Assembly: GCA_028817015.1 (NCBI GenBank)
Contig: JAPPQJ010000021.1
Coordinates: 1-40,650 of the forward strand
Direction: 5' to 3'
Length of the DNA: 40,650 bases
DNA from: Gammaproteobacteria bacterium
GTDB lineage: Bacteria > Pseudomonadota > Gammaproteobacteria > Arenicellales > Poriferihabitantaceae
The position numbers and the translations under genes were made by a program. How positions within the stretch are numbered: the first letter of the stretch is position 1; every line of letters starts with the position of its first letter. Below, in pieces: positions 30,168 through 39,280 of this stretch. Below the pieces are notes generated by a model. That model was not told where the DNA came from and did no database searches. It saw only the letters and a list, made by a program, of their open reading frames with translations.

Positions 30168-30277
30168 CCGGAGAGAGGGCGGCGCAACGAAGAAAAGCCG
30201 CTGGACGCATGGCGAGGCGGTTGGCGGGCGACGAGTCAGCGGCCATGCTCGGTCGCCGCGCGGCAAAGCGGCGCAGG

Positions 30278-30598
30278 CTAATGCCCGCCGGCGTTCGACC
30301 CGCCCAGGCACGGCGGCGAATCGGCGACCCGCCCGCCGCGTTCGCTCCATTCGTCGGGCGTCAGGGTGTGCAACGCCAGCGCGTGTATCGAAGACGACAA
30401 TTCCTGCGCCAACAACTGGTTGACCATGCGGTGGCGGGCCAGCAACGGCTGGTCGTCAAAACGCGGCGACACCACGGTCACCTTGAAATGCGATTGCGCG
30501 CCCGGCGGCACATTGTGCTTGTGGCTCTCGTTCTCCACTTGCACCCAGCGCGGCTGCAACGCGCGCAGTTTGCTTTCAATCACGGACTGCATGTTCAT
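30278..30598 (-). CDS. BolA family protein
   Basis: MNMQSVIESKLRALQPRWVQVENESHKHNVPPGAQSHFKVTVVSPRFDDQPLLARHRMVNQLLAQEL...IHALALHTLTPDEW. Confidence 0.92.
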   Translation of the reverse strand: MNMQSVIESKLRALQPRWVQVENESHKHNVPPGAQSHFKVTVVSPRFDDQPLLARHRMVNQLLAQELSSSIHALALHTLTPDEWSERGGRVADSPPCLGGSNAGGH

Positions 30599-30668
30599 CG
30601 GGCTGGCCGGTAGTCGAGGAGGCGCCATTATAAGCGACTGCGCGGGTTGATTGGGGCGGCTCCGCCAC

Positions 30669-31982
30669 TCACCCGGTGGCGGCAAAAGCCCGGCACGCGG
30701 CGTCCAAAGCGCGCACAGTCTGCTCCAGGTCCGCTTGATCGTGCGCCACCGACACAAAACGCCGCACTCCCGGCAGGATGTACTGCCCCTGCTTCATCAA
30801 CGCCGCATCCAGGCGCTGCATGGCCGCCGCATCGCCGGCTGACAAATCGGCCTGACAGGCGGGCGGCTGGGGCATGAACAGGATTTGCCACAGCGAGCCG
30901 GTGTTGCAAGCGATGGCGGGCAGGCCGTGCGCGTTCAGCACCGCCTGGCATTCCCGGCACAATTCATCGGCATAGCGGTTCAGGCGCTGATAGACGCCGG
31001 GGGCCGACAATTCATCGAGCAACGCCAGGGTGGCCGCGGCGGCGACCGGATTGCCGTGCAAGGTGCCGTTGAAATAGGTGAATTTGTCCTCGCCTTTGCG
31101 CCTTGGGTTGGCCTGGTCGATGATTTCCGCCGGCCCGGCGATGCACGACAACGGGCCGCCGGCGCCGACCACCTTGCCGTAGGTGGCCAAATCGGGTTTA
31201 ACCTCATACCAGCCCTGCGCCCCGCCGGGCCCCAGGCGGAAGCCGGTAACCACTTCGTCGAGAATCAGCAGGATGTCGTTGCGGTCGCACAGGATGCGCA
31301 GCCCGCGCAGGAATTCGGGGCGCGCCGGAATGATTCGCTGCACGCCTTCGGCGATAACGGCGGCGATGTCACGGCCGTGTTCGGAGACGATTTTGCCGAC
31401 CGCCTCGAGGTCGTTGTAGGGCGCCACTAACACGGTCGAGGTGGTGGCCGGCGGCTGACCAAAAGAATCGGCGCGGGCGGCCGCATGGCTGCCGGGCGCG
31501 GGGAAGGTGGAGACCAGCGCGTAGTCGTGGTTGCCGTGATAGGCGCCCTCGAACTTAAGGATTTTGTCCCGCCCGGTGAACGCCCGGGCCAGGCGCATGG
31601 CGTACGCGGTGGCCTCCGAGCCGGTGGTGGCATAGACGATTTTCTCGGCGCACGGGATGTCGCGCACCAGGCGCGCGGCCAGCGCGATGGCGGGCCCGGT
31701 CAGCGAGCCGAAGACATGCGCGCCGCGCGCCAGTTGCTGCTGGGCCGCCCGCACCACCGCCGGATGCGAATGCCCCAAAATCAGCGCGCCGGCGCCGCCG
31801 ACATAATCGATGTATTGGTTGCCATCGACATCCCACATCTTTGAGCCGCGGGCGTGGGAAAACACCAGGCGAATGTCGTCCGCCAGCGCATAAGCGCCGA
31901 GCCCGGCGCCCGGCAGGCAGCGCTCGGCGGTGGCCAGCAAATCAGCGCCGCATTGCACCGGCGCCAGGGCGGGTTTGGTCAT
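30669..31982 (-). CDS. class III aminotransferase / HemL-related PLP enzyme
   Basis: WDVDGNQYIDYVGGAGALILGHSHPAVV, TTGSEATAYAMRLARAFTGRDKILKFEGAYHGNHDYAL, LILDEVVTGFRLG, YGKVVGAGGP. Confidence 0.9.
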   Translation of the reverse strand: MTKPALAPVQCGADLLATAERCLPGAGLGAYALADDIRLVFSHARGSKMWDVDGNQYIDYVGGAGALILGHSHPAVVRAAQQQLARGAHVFGSLTGPAIALAARLVRDIPCAEKIVYATTGSEATAYAMRLARAFTGRDKILKFEGAYHGNHDYALVSTFPAPGSHAAARADSFGQPPATTSTVLVAPYNDLEAVGKIVSEHGRDIAAVIAEGVQRIIPARPEFLRGLRILCDRNDILLILDEVVTGFRLGPGGAQGWYEVKPDLATYGKVVGAGGPLSCIAGPAEIIDQANPRRKGEDKFTYFNGTLHGNPVAAAATLALLDELSAPGVYQRLNRYADELCRECQAVLNAHGLPAIACNTGSLWQILFMPQPPACQADLSAGDAAAMQRLDAALMKQGQYILPGVRRFVSVAHDQADLEQTVRALDAACRAFAATG

Positions 31983-32038
31983 TGGGATTCCTCCGTTGGG
32001 GTGAAATGAGATGAGCGCGGGCGGCGCTTGGGGGCGGC

Positions 32039-33148
32039 CTATTCATAAACCGCCACCGCGGCGCCCAGCAGGTCCGCATCCGGGGCCACGCCCAGGCCCG
32101 GCAACTCCGGGGCAATGGCGCTGTGGCCGCCGGTATTGCGCGAGCCGCGGCCGGGGGCGGTGTCAACGCTCAGCATTTCCTGGCACAGCCAGGTGCCGAG
32201 CCGGTTTTCCGCGGGGATGGATTGGGCGAAATGCTGCGCGGCGGTGTCGGCGATGACGCTGCCTCCGGTCTCCATCGCCAGCATCTGGATGCCCGCCGAC
32301 AGCGCCGCATCGCGGATGCGCCGCGACTTGGTCAGGCCGCCGCAGCGGTTGATCTTGATGTTGACGATTTCGCCGATGCGCTCGGCGATAATGCGCTGCA
32401 TGTCGGGCAGGGTTTCCAGGCGCTCGTCTATGGAGATGGGTTGCAGGGTGCGGGCGCGAACGGCGGCGCATTGAGCCAGCGACTCGCACGGTTGCTCGAT
32501 GATGACCGGCAGCGCGCGCACCGCATTCATCACCCGCACCGCCTGGGCCGGCAGCCAGGCGCGGTTGACGTCGTAGATCATCACCTCGCCCTCGTCGCGC
32601 TCGGCCTCAAGGCGGCGGATACGCTCGATATCGACCTCGGCATCGGCGCCGATTTTGGCCGAGTGAAGGCGGTAGCCGCGGCTGCGGTATTGGCGGATAT
32701 GCGCCAACATTTGCGCCGGCGTGCCGGTTGGAATGCTGGATGCGATGGGAGTCGGCCGGGCGTCGCCGCCGCCCAGCAGGTCGGCAATCGGCAGGCCGGC
32801 CGACTGGCCGAAGACATCCCAGCAGGCGATGTCAAACGGCGATTTGGCGTATTCATGGCCGGGCAGGGTGATGTCCATCACGCGGTTGACCTGGTCGAGG
32901 CGGCGCGGGTCCATGCCTAACAACGCCGGTGCCAGCAACTTCGCCGCCGCGCGAATGCCGCCGCCGTGGGCCGGCAGATAGGTGTGCCCCCACGGGCAGC
33001 CTTCGCCCCAGCCGGTCAAGCCGTCGTCGGTGTCGAGCCGCACAAAAGTGGAATCCAGACGCTCGAAGCGCAGCCGGCCGCCGGACAGCCGGTATGGCTC
33101 CTTTAGCGGCAGGGTTTTGCGGTGGATGGCGATGCGGCGGATTTTCAT
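32039..33148 (-). CDS. enolase superfamily (mandelate racemase/muconate lactonizing enzyme) protein, possibly a hydroxyproline-betaine epimerase or proline-derivative dehydratase type
   Basis: FDIACWDVFGQSAGLPIADLLGG, AKIG, YDVNRAW, IEQP, SIDERL, NIKINRCGGLTKSRRI. Confidence 0.85.
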   Translation of the reverse strand: MKIRRIAIHRKTLPLKEPYRLSGGRLRFERLDSTFVRLDTDDGLTGWGEGCPWGHTYLPAHGGGIRAAAKLLAPALLGMDPRRLDQVNRVMDITLPGHEYAKSPFDIACWDVFGQSAGLPIADLLGGGDARPTPIASSIPTGTPAQMLAHIRQYRSRGYRLHSAKIGADAEVDIERIRRLEAERDEGEVMIYDVNRAWLPAQAVRVMNAVRALPVIIEQPCESLAQCAAVRARTLQPISIDERLETLPDMQRIIAERIGEIVNIKINRCGGLTKSRRIRDAALSAGIQMLAMETGGSVIADTAAQHFAQSIPAENRLGTWLCQEMLSVDTAPGRGSRNTGGHSAIAPELPGLGVAPDADLLGAAVAVYE

Positions 33149-33154
33149 GCGCGC

Positions 33155-34330
33155 TCAGGCCGGCGGCGGGTCAACCGCCTCGCGCAGCCAGCCGTGCAGG
33201 ACGGCGATGGCGTGTTCGTTGCCGATGCCGCCGTTCGGGTCGATCATCAGCGGGCCGGGTTGGAAGCCGCGGCTGCGTATTCCGCGTTGCACGCCGCTGA
33301 CCAGTTTCAGGTCCTCGGCGAAGGTGGTTTCCCGGTCCAGGTCGATGATCTTTTGCAGTTGCGCGCTGACCGCCCCGCGCGACGAATACCAGGTGCGGTG
33401 CACTTCGGTGTCATCGACCGCCAGCGGCCGCCAGTGATAACTGTTGACCACGCCGCCGGGGTATACCTGCAGCGAAAACGCCGGCCACAGATAGAAACTG
33501 CCGTACTCGGAGCCGGACATGTCATACCAGGCGCGCGCGCTGCTGGTGGCCCGGGAGGTGTGCCGCAGGCAGCGGCCGCCGCCAAACGGCGCGATGTTAT
33601 AAGAGGCGGGGTCGATGACGCCTTCGGCAAAATGACGGTGCGCGCTCTTGCAATGGTAGCACTCGTTGTAGTTCTCCACCGCGATAGCCCAGTTGCATTG
33701 CTCGCTGGCCGCGAAGGTGTGCGCCAGGGCGCGCGCTTCAAGGTCCGGGCACAACGCCAGTGCCGCGTCGCGCACCCCCGGATAGCAGGCGTCCATCGGC
33801 GCGGCGCGGTCGTCGAGGTTGACGAATACCAGGCCCAGAAACACCTCCAGCGCGACCTCGCGCAGGCTGATGTTGCGCCGCTCAAAACCGGCCACATGAT
33901 GCGCATTGGGCGCGCCGCGCAAGCGCCCGTCCAATTCGTAACTCCAGGCGTGATACGGGCAGACCAGGGTCTCGCAGTGGCCGGCCATGCGCGCCCGGCC
34001 GCCGCTGTCCACCAGCGGGTGGCCGCGGTGCCGGCAGACGTTGTAAAACGCGCGCAGTTTGGCGTCGCGCCCGCGAATGACCAACAACATCTGCTCGCAA
34101 AGCGACAACGCGATGTAATCGCCGGCCTCCCGGACTTCGCTGACGTGGCACGCATATTGCCAGGTGCGAAAAAAGATCCGCTCGCGGGCGCGGGCAAAGA
34201 TTTCGCGGTCGGTGAAATACTCCGCCGGCAGGCCGGTTGCGGGCACCGCGTCAACGGCGGCGCCGGTTTCCGGGGCCTGGCGTTTCATTCGCGCCGGCGG
34301 TTTGTCGCCTGCAACCATTGAATGTGGCAT
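33155..34330 (-). CDS. Rieske [2Fe-2S] non-heme iron oxygenase alpha subunit, possible quaternary-amine demethylase type
   Basis: VCRHRGHPLVDSGG...LVCPYHAWSYELDG; NYNECYHCKSAH mononuclear Fe site. Exact start uncertain (34330, 34318 or 34288). Confidence 0.88.
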   Translation of the reverse strand: MPHSMVAGDKPPARMKRQAPETGAAVDAVPATGLPAEYFTDREIFARARERIFFRTWQYACHVSEVREAGDYIALSLCEQMLLVIRGRDAKLRAFYNVCRHRGHPLVDSGGRARMAGHCETLVCPYHAWSYELDGRLRGAPNAHHVAGFERRNISLREVALEVFLGLVFVNLDDRAAPMDACYPGVRDAALALCPDLEARALAHTFAASEQCNWAIAVENYNECYHCKSAHRHFAEGVIDPASYNIAPFGGGRCLRHTSRATSSARAWYDMSGSEYGSFYLWPAFSLQVYPGGVVNSYHWRPLAVDDTEVHRTWYSSRGAVSAQLQKIIDLDRETTFAEDLKLVSGVQRGIRSRGFQPGPLMIDPNGGIGNEHAIAVLHGWLREAVDPPPA

Positions 34331-34446
34331 CGGGTGCGGGTCATGGCCTGGGGAGAATCTATCACAAGGGCGCGCCGGCGGCGGGTTTGCAACCGGCCAC
34401 CGCGCTTGCCGGGTTTTTTGACGGCCGCCGGAAACGCTCCCCCCAA

Positions 34447-35562
34447 TCAACGCCCCGCCGGGCAATGCGCCGCCGGGTCGGCGCGCGCCGCTGAGGGCGG
34501 ATGGGTGGACAGGAATTCCAGCAGGCGCGCGGCGGCCCCGGCGTCTTCGTCGGCGTATCGGTCGGCCGGGTTCGGGGGGGTGTCCGGCGGCGCATCCTGC
34601 CATTGGCGATCGTCGTCTTCGATGCGCGCCAGGGCTTCGCCGAAGACCTCCCAGGCGATGCCCCTGGCGGCTAAGTAGCGGTAGGCGAAACAGTCGGCTT
34701 CGGTTTCAAAATTGCGCGAGTATTGCAACTGGGCCAGCACCACCGGGGCCAGGGCGAGGCCCGACACATCGCCGATCAACAGCCCGAACAGCGTGAGAAC
34801 GGAAGCGTTTTGAATCAACAGGCGCAGCGTGTGGCGGCCGCGGATGTGGCCGATCTCATGGGCGGCCACCGCTTTGATATGCTCGCTGTCGGGCATGATT
34901 TCCACCAGGCGGTCGGTCATCACCACGATCCCGGAGGGGAAGGCCAGGGCGTTGGCGGTGGGCGGGCCCCGGTGGCCGAACGAGAAGGTGTGCAGGCGCA
35001 GCCGGTAGTGGAATGGGTCGCCGCCGGCAAAATCGGCGGCGACTTCATCGAAGGCGGCCCGGGCGCGCGCCCGCTGCGTTTCGGACAACTTGCTCGGTTG
35101 CAGCCATTGGTAGTCCTGCAGGCGCTGGTAGAAATCGTCCCCGATCCGCGCCACCGCATCGCCCGGCAGGTTGGCGGCGACCAACTCGGCGGCTGCGGGA
35201 ATCCCGTGGCGCACCACCGCGACTGCGACCGCCAGCGCGAGGATCAGCAAAACCGGCGCCATCCACAGGCGGCTCTCCAGAAAATACAAAGCCCGCGCCG
35301 CGCGCCCGCCCAACGCACCGGCGCGGGCCGATTGGCGATCGATGAAATCGTTGTCGGCGATGCACGCCCAGCCGCCGCCGGGAAACTCCACCCGCCGCGG
35401 CACCCCGGCCAGGCGCGGCGACACCTGGATATCCCGCCACCGGGCGCGGTAGCGGCGGCCGTCGGCGCAGCGGATTTCAGCGTCTCCCGATTCGCTCAGC
35501 GAAAACGCCGCGGCGGTCTTGGCGGAGCAACCGGGCGCATACCAGTCGGCGGGGGTTTCCAT
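34447..35562 (-). CDS. membrane-anchored M48 family metalloprotease with N-terminal DUF7092-like domain
   Basis: VAAHEIGHIRGRHTLRLLIQ, NFETEADCFAYRYL, one TM segment; N-terminal FPGGGWACIADNDFIDRQ. The track ORF upstream of 35562 overlaps the DUF898 gene. Confidence 0.88.
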   Translation of the reverse strand: METPADWYAPGCSAKTAAAFSLSESGDAEIRCADGRRYRARWRDIQVSPRLAGVPRRVEFPGGGWACIADNDFIDRQSARAGALGGRAARALYFLESRLWMAPVLLILALAVAVAVVRHGIPAAAELVAANLPGDAVARIGDDFYQRLQDYQWLQPSKLSETQRARARAAFDEVAADFAGGDPFHYRLRLHTFSFGHRGPPTANALAFPSGIVVMTDRLVEIMPDSEHIKAVAAHEIGHIRGRHTLRLLIQNASVLTLFGLLIGDVSGLALAPVVLAQLQYSRNFETEADCFAYRYLAARGIAWEVFGEALARIEDDDRQWQDAPPDTPPNPADRYADEDAGAAARLLEFLSTHPPSAARADPAAHCPAGR

Positions 35563-35585
35563 CCTGAAGGCGGCGGCGGCGCGGC

Positions 35586-36743
35586 TTAAATCAGGCCGAC
35601 ATCGAAGTCGAACCCTTGGCCGGCGGCAAATTCGTCGCCGAAGGCGCTGCCCGCACGGGCGGTGTCGGCGAGCAGGAATTGCATGGCCTGCGGTTCGGTT
35701 TCCACCGCAAAATGGGCGGCGAGGTAGGCGGCACGGCGGATCCGCGTCCACGGAATCGCCAGCCCCAGGGTCAAGAGGGCGGCGAGCAGGTTGACCAGGC
35801 GGATGTGCAGCGCAAAACGCCACACCGAAATATCGCAGAGGATTCGCCCGCGCTGCGCCGTTACGCCGGCCCAGTAGAGTTTGAACAGCATCGAGGTGAG
35901 CAACAGCCAGGCGGTGACCAGGGCCAGGACCAGCAGCAGGATGTAGGCGGCAATCGCGTCGTACCATCCCAGCATCGCTTGCAGCCAGCCGGTGCTGAGA
36001 AATATCCAGCCGATGCCGGCCGCAACCGCGGCCGCGGCCAGCGGGAGCAGCCATAACGCGCACAAATATCCGCGCCGGCGCGCCGGGCGGAAGCCCAGTT
36101 CGGTGCGCCCGAGGCGGTGATGTTCGGCCTTGAAGCGGTGATAGGCGCGGCTGGTAAATGGCGCTGACACCCACACCCCGGCCAGCGCGGCCAGTACGGG
36201 CGCGACCACCAGCGGATACACCGACGCCAATTCGTTTTCCGGGGTCAGCAGGAGCGCCGCTATGTAATAGTTGAAGGCGATGATCAGCGCGGTTGCCGGC
36301 AGAAAAATCAGGTATAACCTCAGGTAGCGGCGCACAAAGCCGAAGCGAATCCCGCGATACGACGAGTTGCGGGCGTTGAACGCGAAGCCGCGCACCATCG
36401 CCCAGGGGAGCAGCAGGAACAGCAAAGACGAATGCACCGCCGAGCGCACCGCATCTTCGCCGGCGATGAACGAGCCGCCGACGATCAGCGCCACCAGCAC
36501 CAGGCGGGCGACTAAAATGCTGCGGGGGTCGGCGTGATATTCAAAATTGGCGCCGCCGAGCACCGTGGTGCCGTAAAAATACCGGCGGGTTCGCACCGTG
36601 GCCCACGGCGAATACAGGCCCAGGGTGATGATCGACAACAGGACGTTGACCAGCCAGATTTTGAAATACTCCGGGGTCTTGCCGCGGAATTCAAAACGGT
36701 GGATTTCCCGTTCGTCCCGTTGGGTTTGGGTCATGATGGTCAT
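35586..36743 (-). CDS. DUF898 (YjgN-like) polytopic membrane protein
   Basis: HRFEFRGKTPEYFKIWLVNVLLSIITLGLYSPWATVRTRRYFYGTTVLGGANFEYHADP. Confidence 0.9.
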   Translation of the reverse strand: MTIMTQTQRDEREIHRFEFRGKTPEYFKIWLVNVLLSIITLGLYSPWATVRTRRYFYGTTVLGGANFEYHADPRSILVARLVLVALIVGGSFIAGEDAVRSAVHSSLLFLLLPWAMVRGFAFNARNSSYRGIRFGFVRRYLRLYLIFLPATALIIAFNYYIAALLLTPENELASVYPLVVAPVLAALAGVWVSAPFTSRAYHRFKAEHHRLGRTELGFRPARRRGYLCALWLLPLAAAAVAAGIGWIFLSTGWLQAMLGWYDAIAAYILLLVLALVTAWLLLTSMLFKLYWAGVTAQRGRILCDISVWRFALHIRLVNLLAALLTLGLAIPWTRIRRAAYLAAHFAVETEPQAMQFLLADTARAGSAFGDEFAAGQGFDFDVGLI

Positions 36744-36844
36744 CGGCCGCGGGAGTGATCGATAAAGGATGGCCGCGCCGCTCCCTGTGCGCGAACTGCG
36801 CGGCAATGTATCATACTTCCCCGTTATCAACTGGCTTGTCGACC

Positions 36845-39280
36845 ATGAAAAACCACGCGGAAATCGTCATCATCGGCGGCGGCGTGATGGGTTGCTCGTT
36901 GGCCTACCACCTGTGCAAAGAGGGGCAGACCGACGTCATCCTGCTGGAAAAAGGCGAGTTGACCAGCGGCTCGACCTGGCACGCGGCCGGGCAGATCACC
37001 CACTCGGTGAGCCACTACGCGCTGGCCCAAATGGCCGCTTACGGCACCGCCCTGTATCCGCAACTGGAGCGCGAAACCGGCCAGTCCTGCAATTGGCACG
37101 GTTGCGGCAGTTTGCGCATGGCCTACCACGAAGACGAGGTGGACTGGCTGCGCTACACGCTGTCGGTGAACAAGGGCCTGGGGCACGCCATGGAAATCAT
37201 CGGCCCGCGGCGCATCGCCGAGTTGCACCCTTTCTACCAACTGGACGGAGTGAAAGCGGCGTTGCACACCCCGCGCGACGGCCATGTTGACCCGGCCGGG
37301 GTTTGCCTGGCCATGGCCAAAGGCGCGCGCCGGGCGGGGGCCACGGTGATGCGCCGCAACCGCGCCCGCGGCATCAGCGTGCGCCGCGGCGGCGAATTCA
37401 CCGTGCACACTGAGCGGGGCGACATCACCGCGCACACCGTGGTCAACGCCGGCGGCGTCTATGCGCGGCAAATCGGCCAGTGGGTCGGCCTCGACCTGCC
37501 CATCGCCAACCTCCTGCATCACTACCTGGTCACCGACCGGGTGCCGGAGTTTGCGCAATTACCGGGCGAGTTGCCGGTGGTGCGCGACGACCGGGAAGTG
37601 TCGGGCTACATCCGCATGGAACAACAATCCGGGCTAATCGGCATTTACGAGAAAACCGGCGCGGTGACGGTGTGGGACGACGGCGCGCCGTGGGAATCGG
37701 AAAACGAGCTGTTCGAGGCCGACTACCAGAAAATCATGCCGTGGCTGGCCAACGCCATGGCGCGCATGCCGGTATTGGCCGAACGCGGCATCAAGCGCGC
37801 GGTGCGGGGCGCCATCACTCATCCGCCGGATGGTCAGATGCTGTTGGGGCCTTCGGGGGTGCGCAATTTCTGGCTGTGCTGCGGCGCGCAGGTTGGCATC
37901 GCCTGGGGGCCGGGGGCCGGCAAATACCTGGCGCAGTGGATGCTCCACGGTGCCGCCGACATCTCCATGCAGGCCTTCGACCCGCGCCGCTTCGGGGCCG
38001 TGCTGGATGACCGATACCGCATCGGCAAGGCGGTGGAGGACTATGCCTTGCGCCACGAAATTCCCTATCCCGCGCGCGACCGCCCGGCCTGCCGGCCGTC
38101 TCATTCCAGGACCTCGCCGCTGTATGAAACGCTCAAGCACAAAGGCGCCGTCTATGAGGAAGTGTTCGGCTGGGAGCGCCCGCAGTGGTATGCGGCGGAT
38201 GGCGTGCCGCGCGCGCCCATTGACAGTTTCAGGCGCACCAGGTTGCACGACATCATCGGTGCCGAGGTGGCCGGGCTGCGCGCCCACGCCGGCATCGCCG
38301 ACCTGAGCGCCTTCGCCAAGGTCGAGGTGTCGGGCGCGGGGGCGGGCGCATTTTTGCAGAGAATCTCGTCCAACTTGCTGCCGCACCGCGACGGTGCGCT
38401 GTGCCTGACTTACTTCATCCTCGACAACGGCCGCATCGAAGGCGAGGCCACGCTCCTGAAACTCGGCGGCAACCGCTACTACCTGGTCTATGCCGCGGCC
38501 CGCGAAGCGGCGCTGCTCGACTGGATGAAATCACGGGTGCCAGGCGGTGAGGCGGTGCGCTTCGACAATTTATCCGAGGCTTACGGCGTGCTCCTGGTGG
38601 CCGGGCCGAAATCCCGGGACATCTTAGCCGCGTGCACCGGCGCTGCGCTGGACAACGCCCGTTTCCCGTGGCTGTCGGCGCGCCCCATCGCGCTCGGCGG
38701 GGTCGAAAACATCCGCGCCATGCGGGTAACCTACACCGGCGAACTGGGCTGGGAACTGCATGTGCCGATGCCGGGCATGGCGGCGGTTTACCGGGCCCTC
38801 ACCTCAACCGGGCCCGGTCGCGGCCTGGTGCATGTCGGCTCCGCGGCGTTAGGCGCGATGCGCATGGAAAAAGGCTACCGCTCCGGCCGCGAATTGACCC
38901 AGGAAGTCACCATGGCCGAGGCCGGCATCCTGCGCTTCGCCCGCGCCGGCCCATTCCAGGGGCGCGCCGCCACCGTGGCCGCGCCGCGCCGGTGGCGCCT
39001 GGTCTGCCTGCGGCTGGATGAACCGGCGCCCGGCCAAATCGCCGCCGACCCGCTCGGCGCGGAGGCGGTGTGCCGGCAAGGTGAAGTGGTCGGGCACATT
39101 TCCTCGGGGGGCTACGGCTACGCGGCCGGCTGCTATCTGGGCTTCGCCTATGTCGACCCCGCCACGGCCCGCGCCGGCACTGAACTGGAAGTGCAGGTGT
39201 TAGGCGCGCCCCGGCGCGCGGTGGTCGTTGAGCAACCGCTGCGCGACCCGCATAACAAACTGCCGCGGGATGTTGAATGA
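36845..39280 (+). CDS. FAD-dependent oxidoreductase with GcvT-type folate domain (dimethylglycine/sarcosine dehydrogenase family)
   Basis: EIVIIGGGVMGCSLAYHL; SGSTWHAAGQ; C-terminal GcvT features RVTYTGELGWELHVP, MRMEKGYRSGRELT. Confidence 0.88.
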   Translation: MKNHAEIVIIGGGVMGCSLAYHLCKEGQTDVILLEKGELTSGSTWHAAGQITHSVSHYALAQMAAYGTALYPQLERETGQSCNWHGCGSLRMAYHEDEVDWLRYTLSVNKGLGHAMEIIGPRRIAELHPFYQLDGVKAALHTPRDGHVDPAGVCLAMAKGARRAGATVMRRNRARGISVRRGGEFTVHTERGDITAHTVVNAGGVYARQIGQWVGLDLPIANLLHHYLVTDRVPEFAQLPGELPVVRDDREVSGYIRMEQQSGLIGIYEKTGAVTVWDDGAPWESENELFEADYQKIMPWLANAMARMPVLAERGIKRAVRGAITHPPDGQMLLGPSGVRNFWLCCGAQVGIAWGPGAGKYLAQWMLHGAADISMQAFDPRRFGAVLDDRYRIGKAVEDYALRHEIPYPARDRPACRPSHSRTSPLYETLKHKGAVYEEVFGWERPQWYAADGVPRAPIDSFRRTRLHDIIGAEVAGLRAHAGIADLSAFAKVEVSGAGAGAFLQRISSNLLPHRDGALCLTYFILDNGRIEGEATLLKLGGNRYYLVYAAAREAALLDWMKSRVPGGEAVRFDNLSEAYGVLLVAGPKSRDILAACTGAALDNARFPWLSARPIALGGVENIRAMRVTYTGELGWELHVPMPGMAAVYRALTSTGPGRGLVHVGSAALGAMRMEKGYRSGRELTQEVTMAEAGILRFARAGPFQGRAATVAAPRRWRLVCLRLDEPAPGQIAADPLGAEAVCRQGEVVGHISSGGYGYAAGCYLGFAYVDPATARAGTELEVQVLGAPRRAVVVEQPLRDPHNKLPRDVE

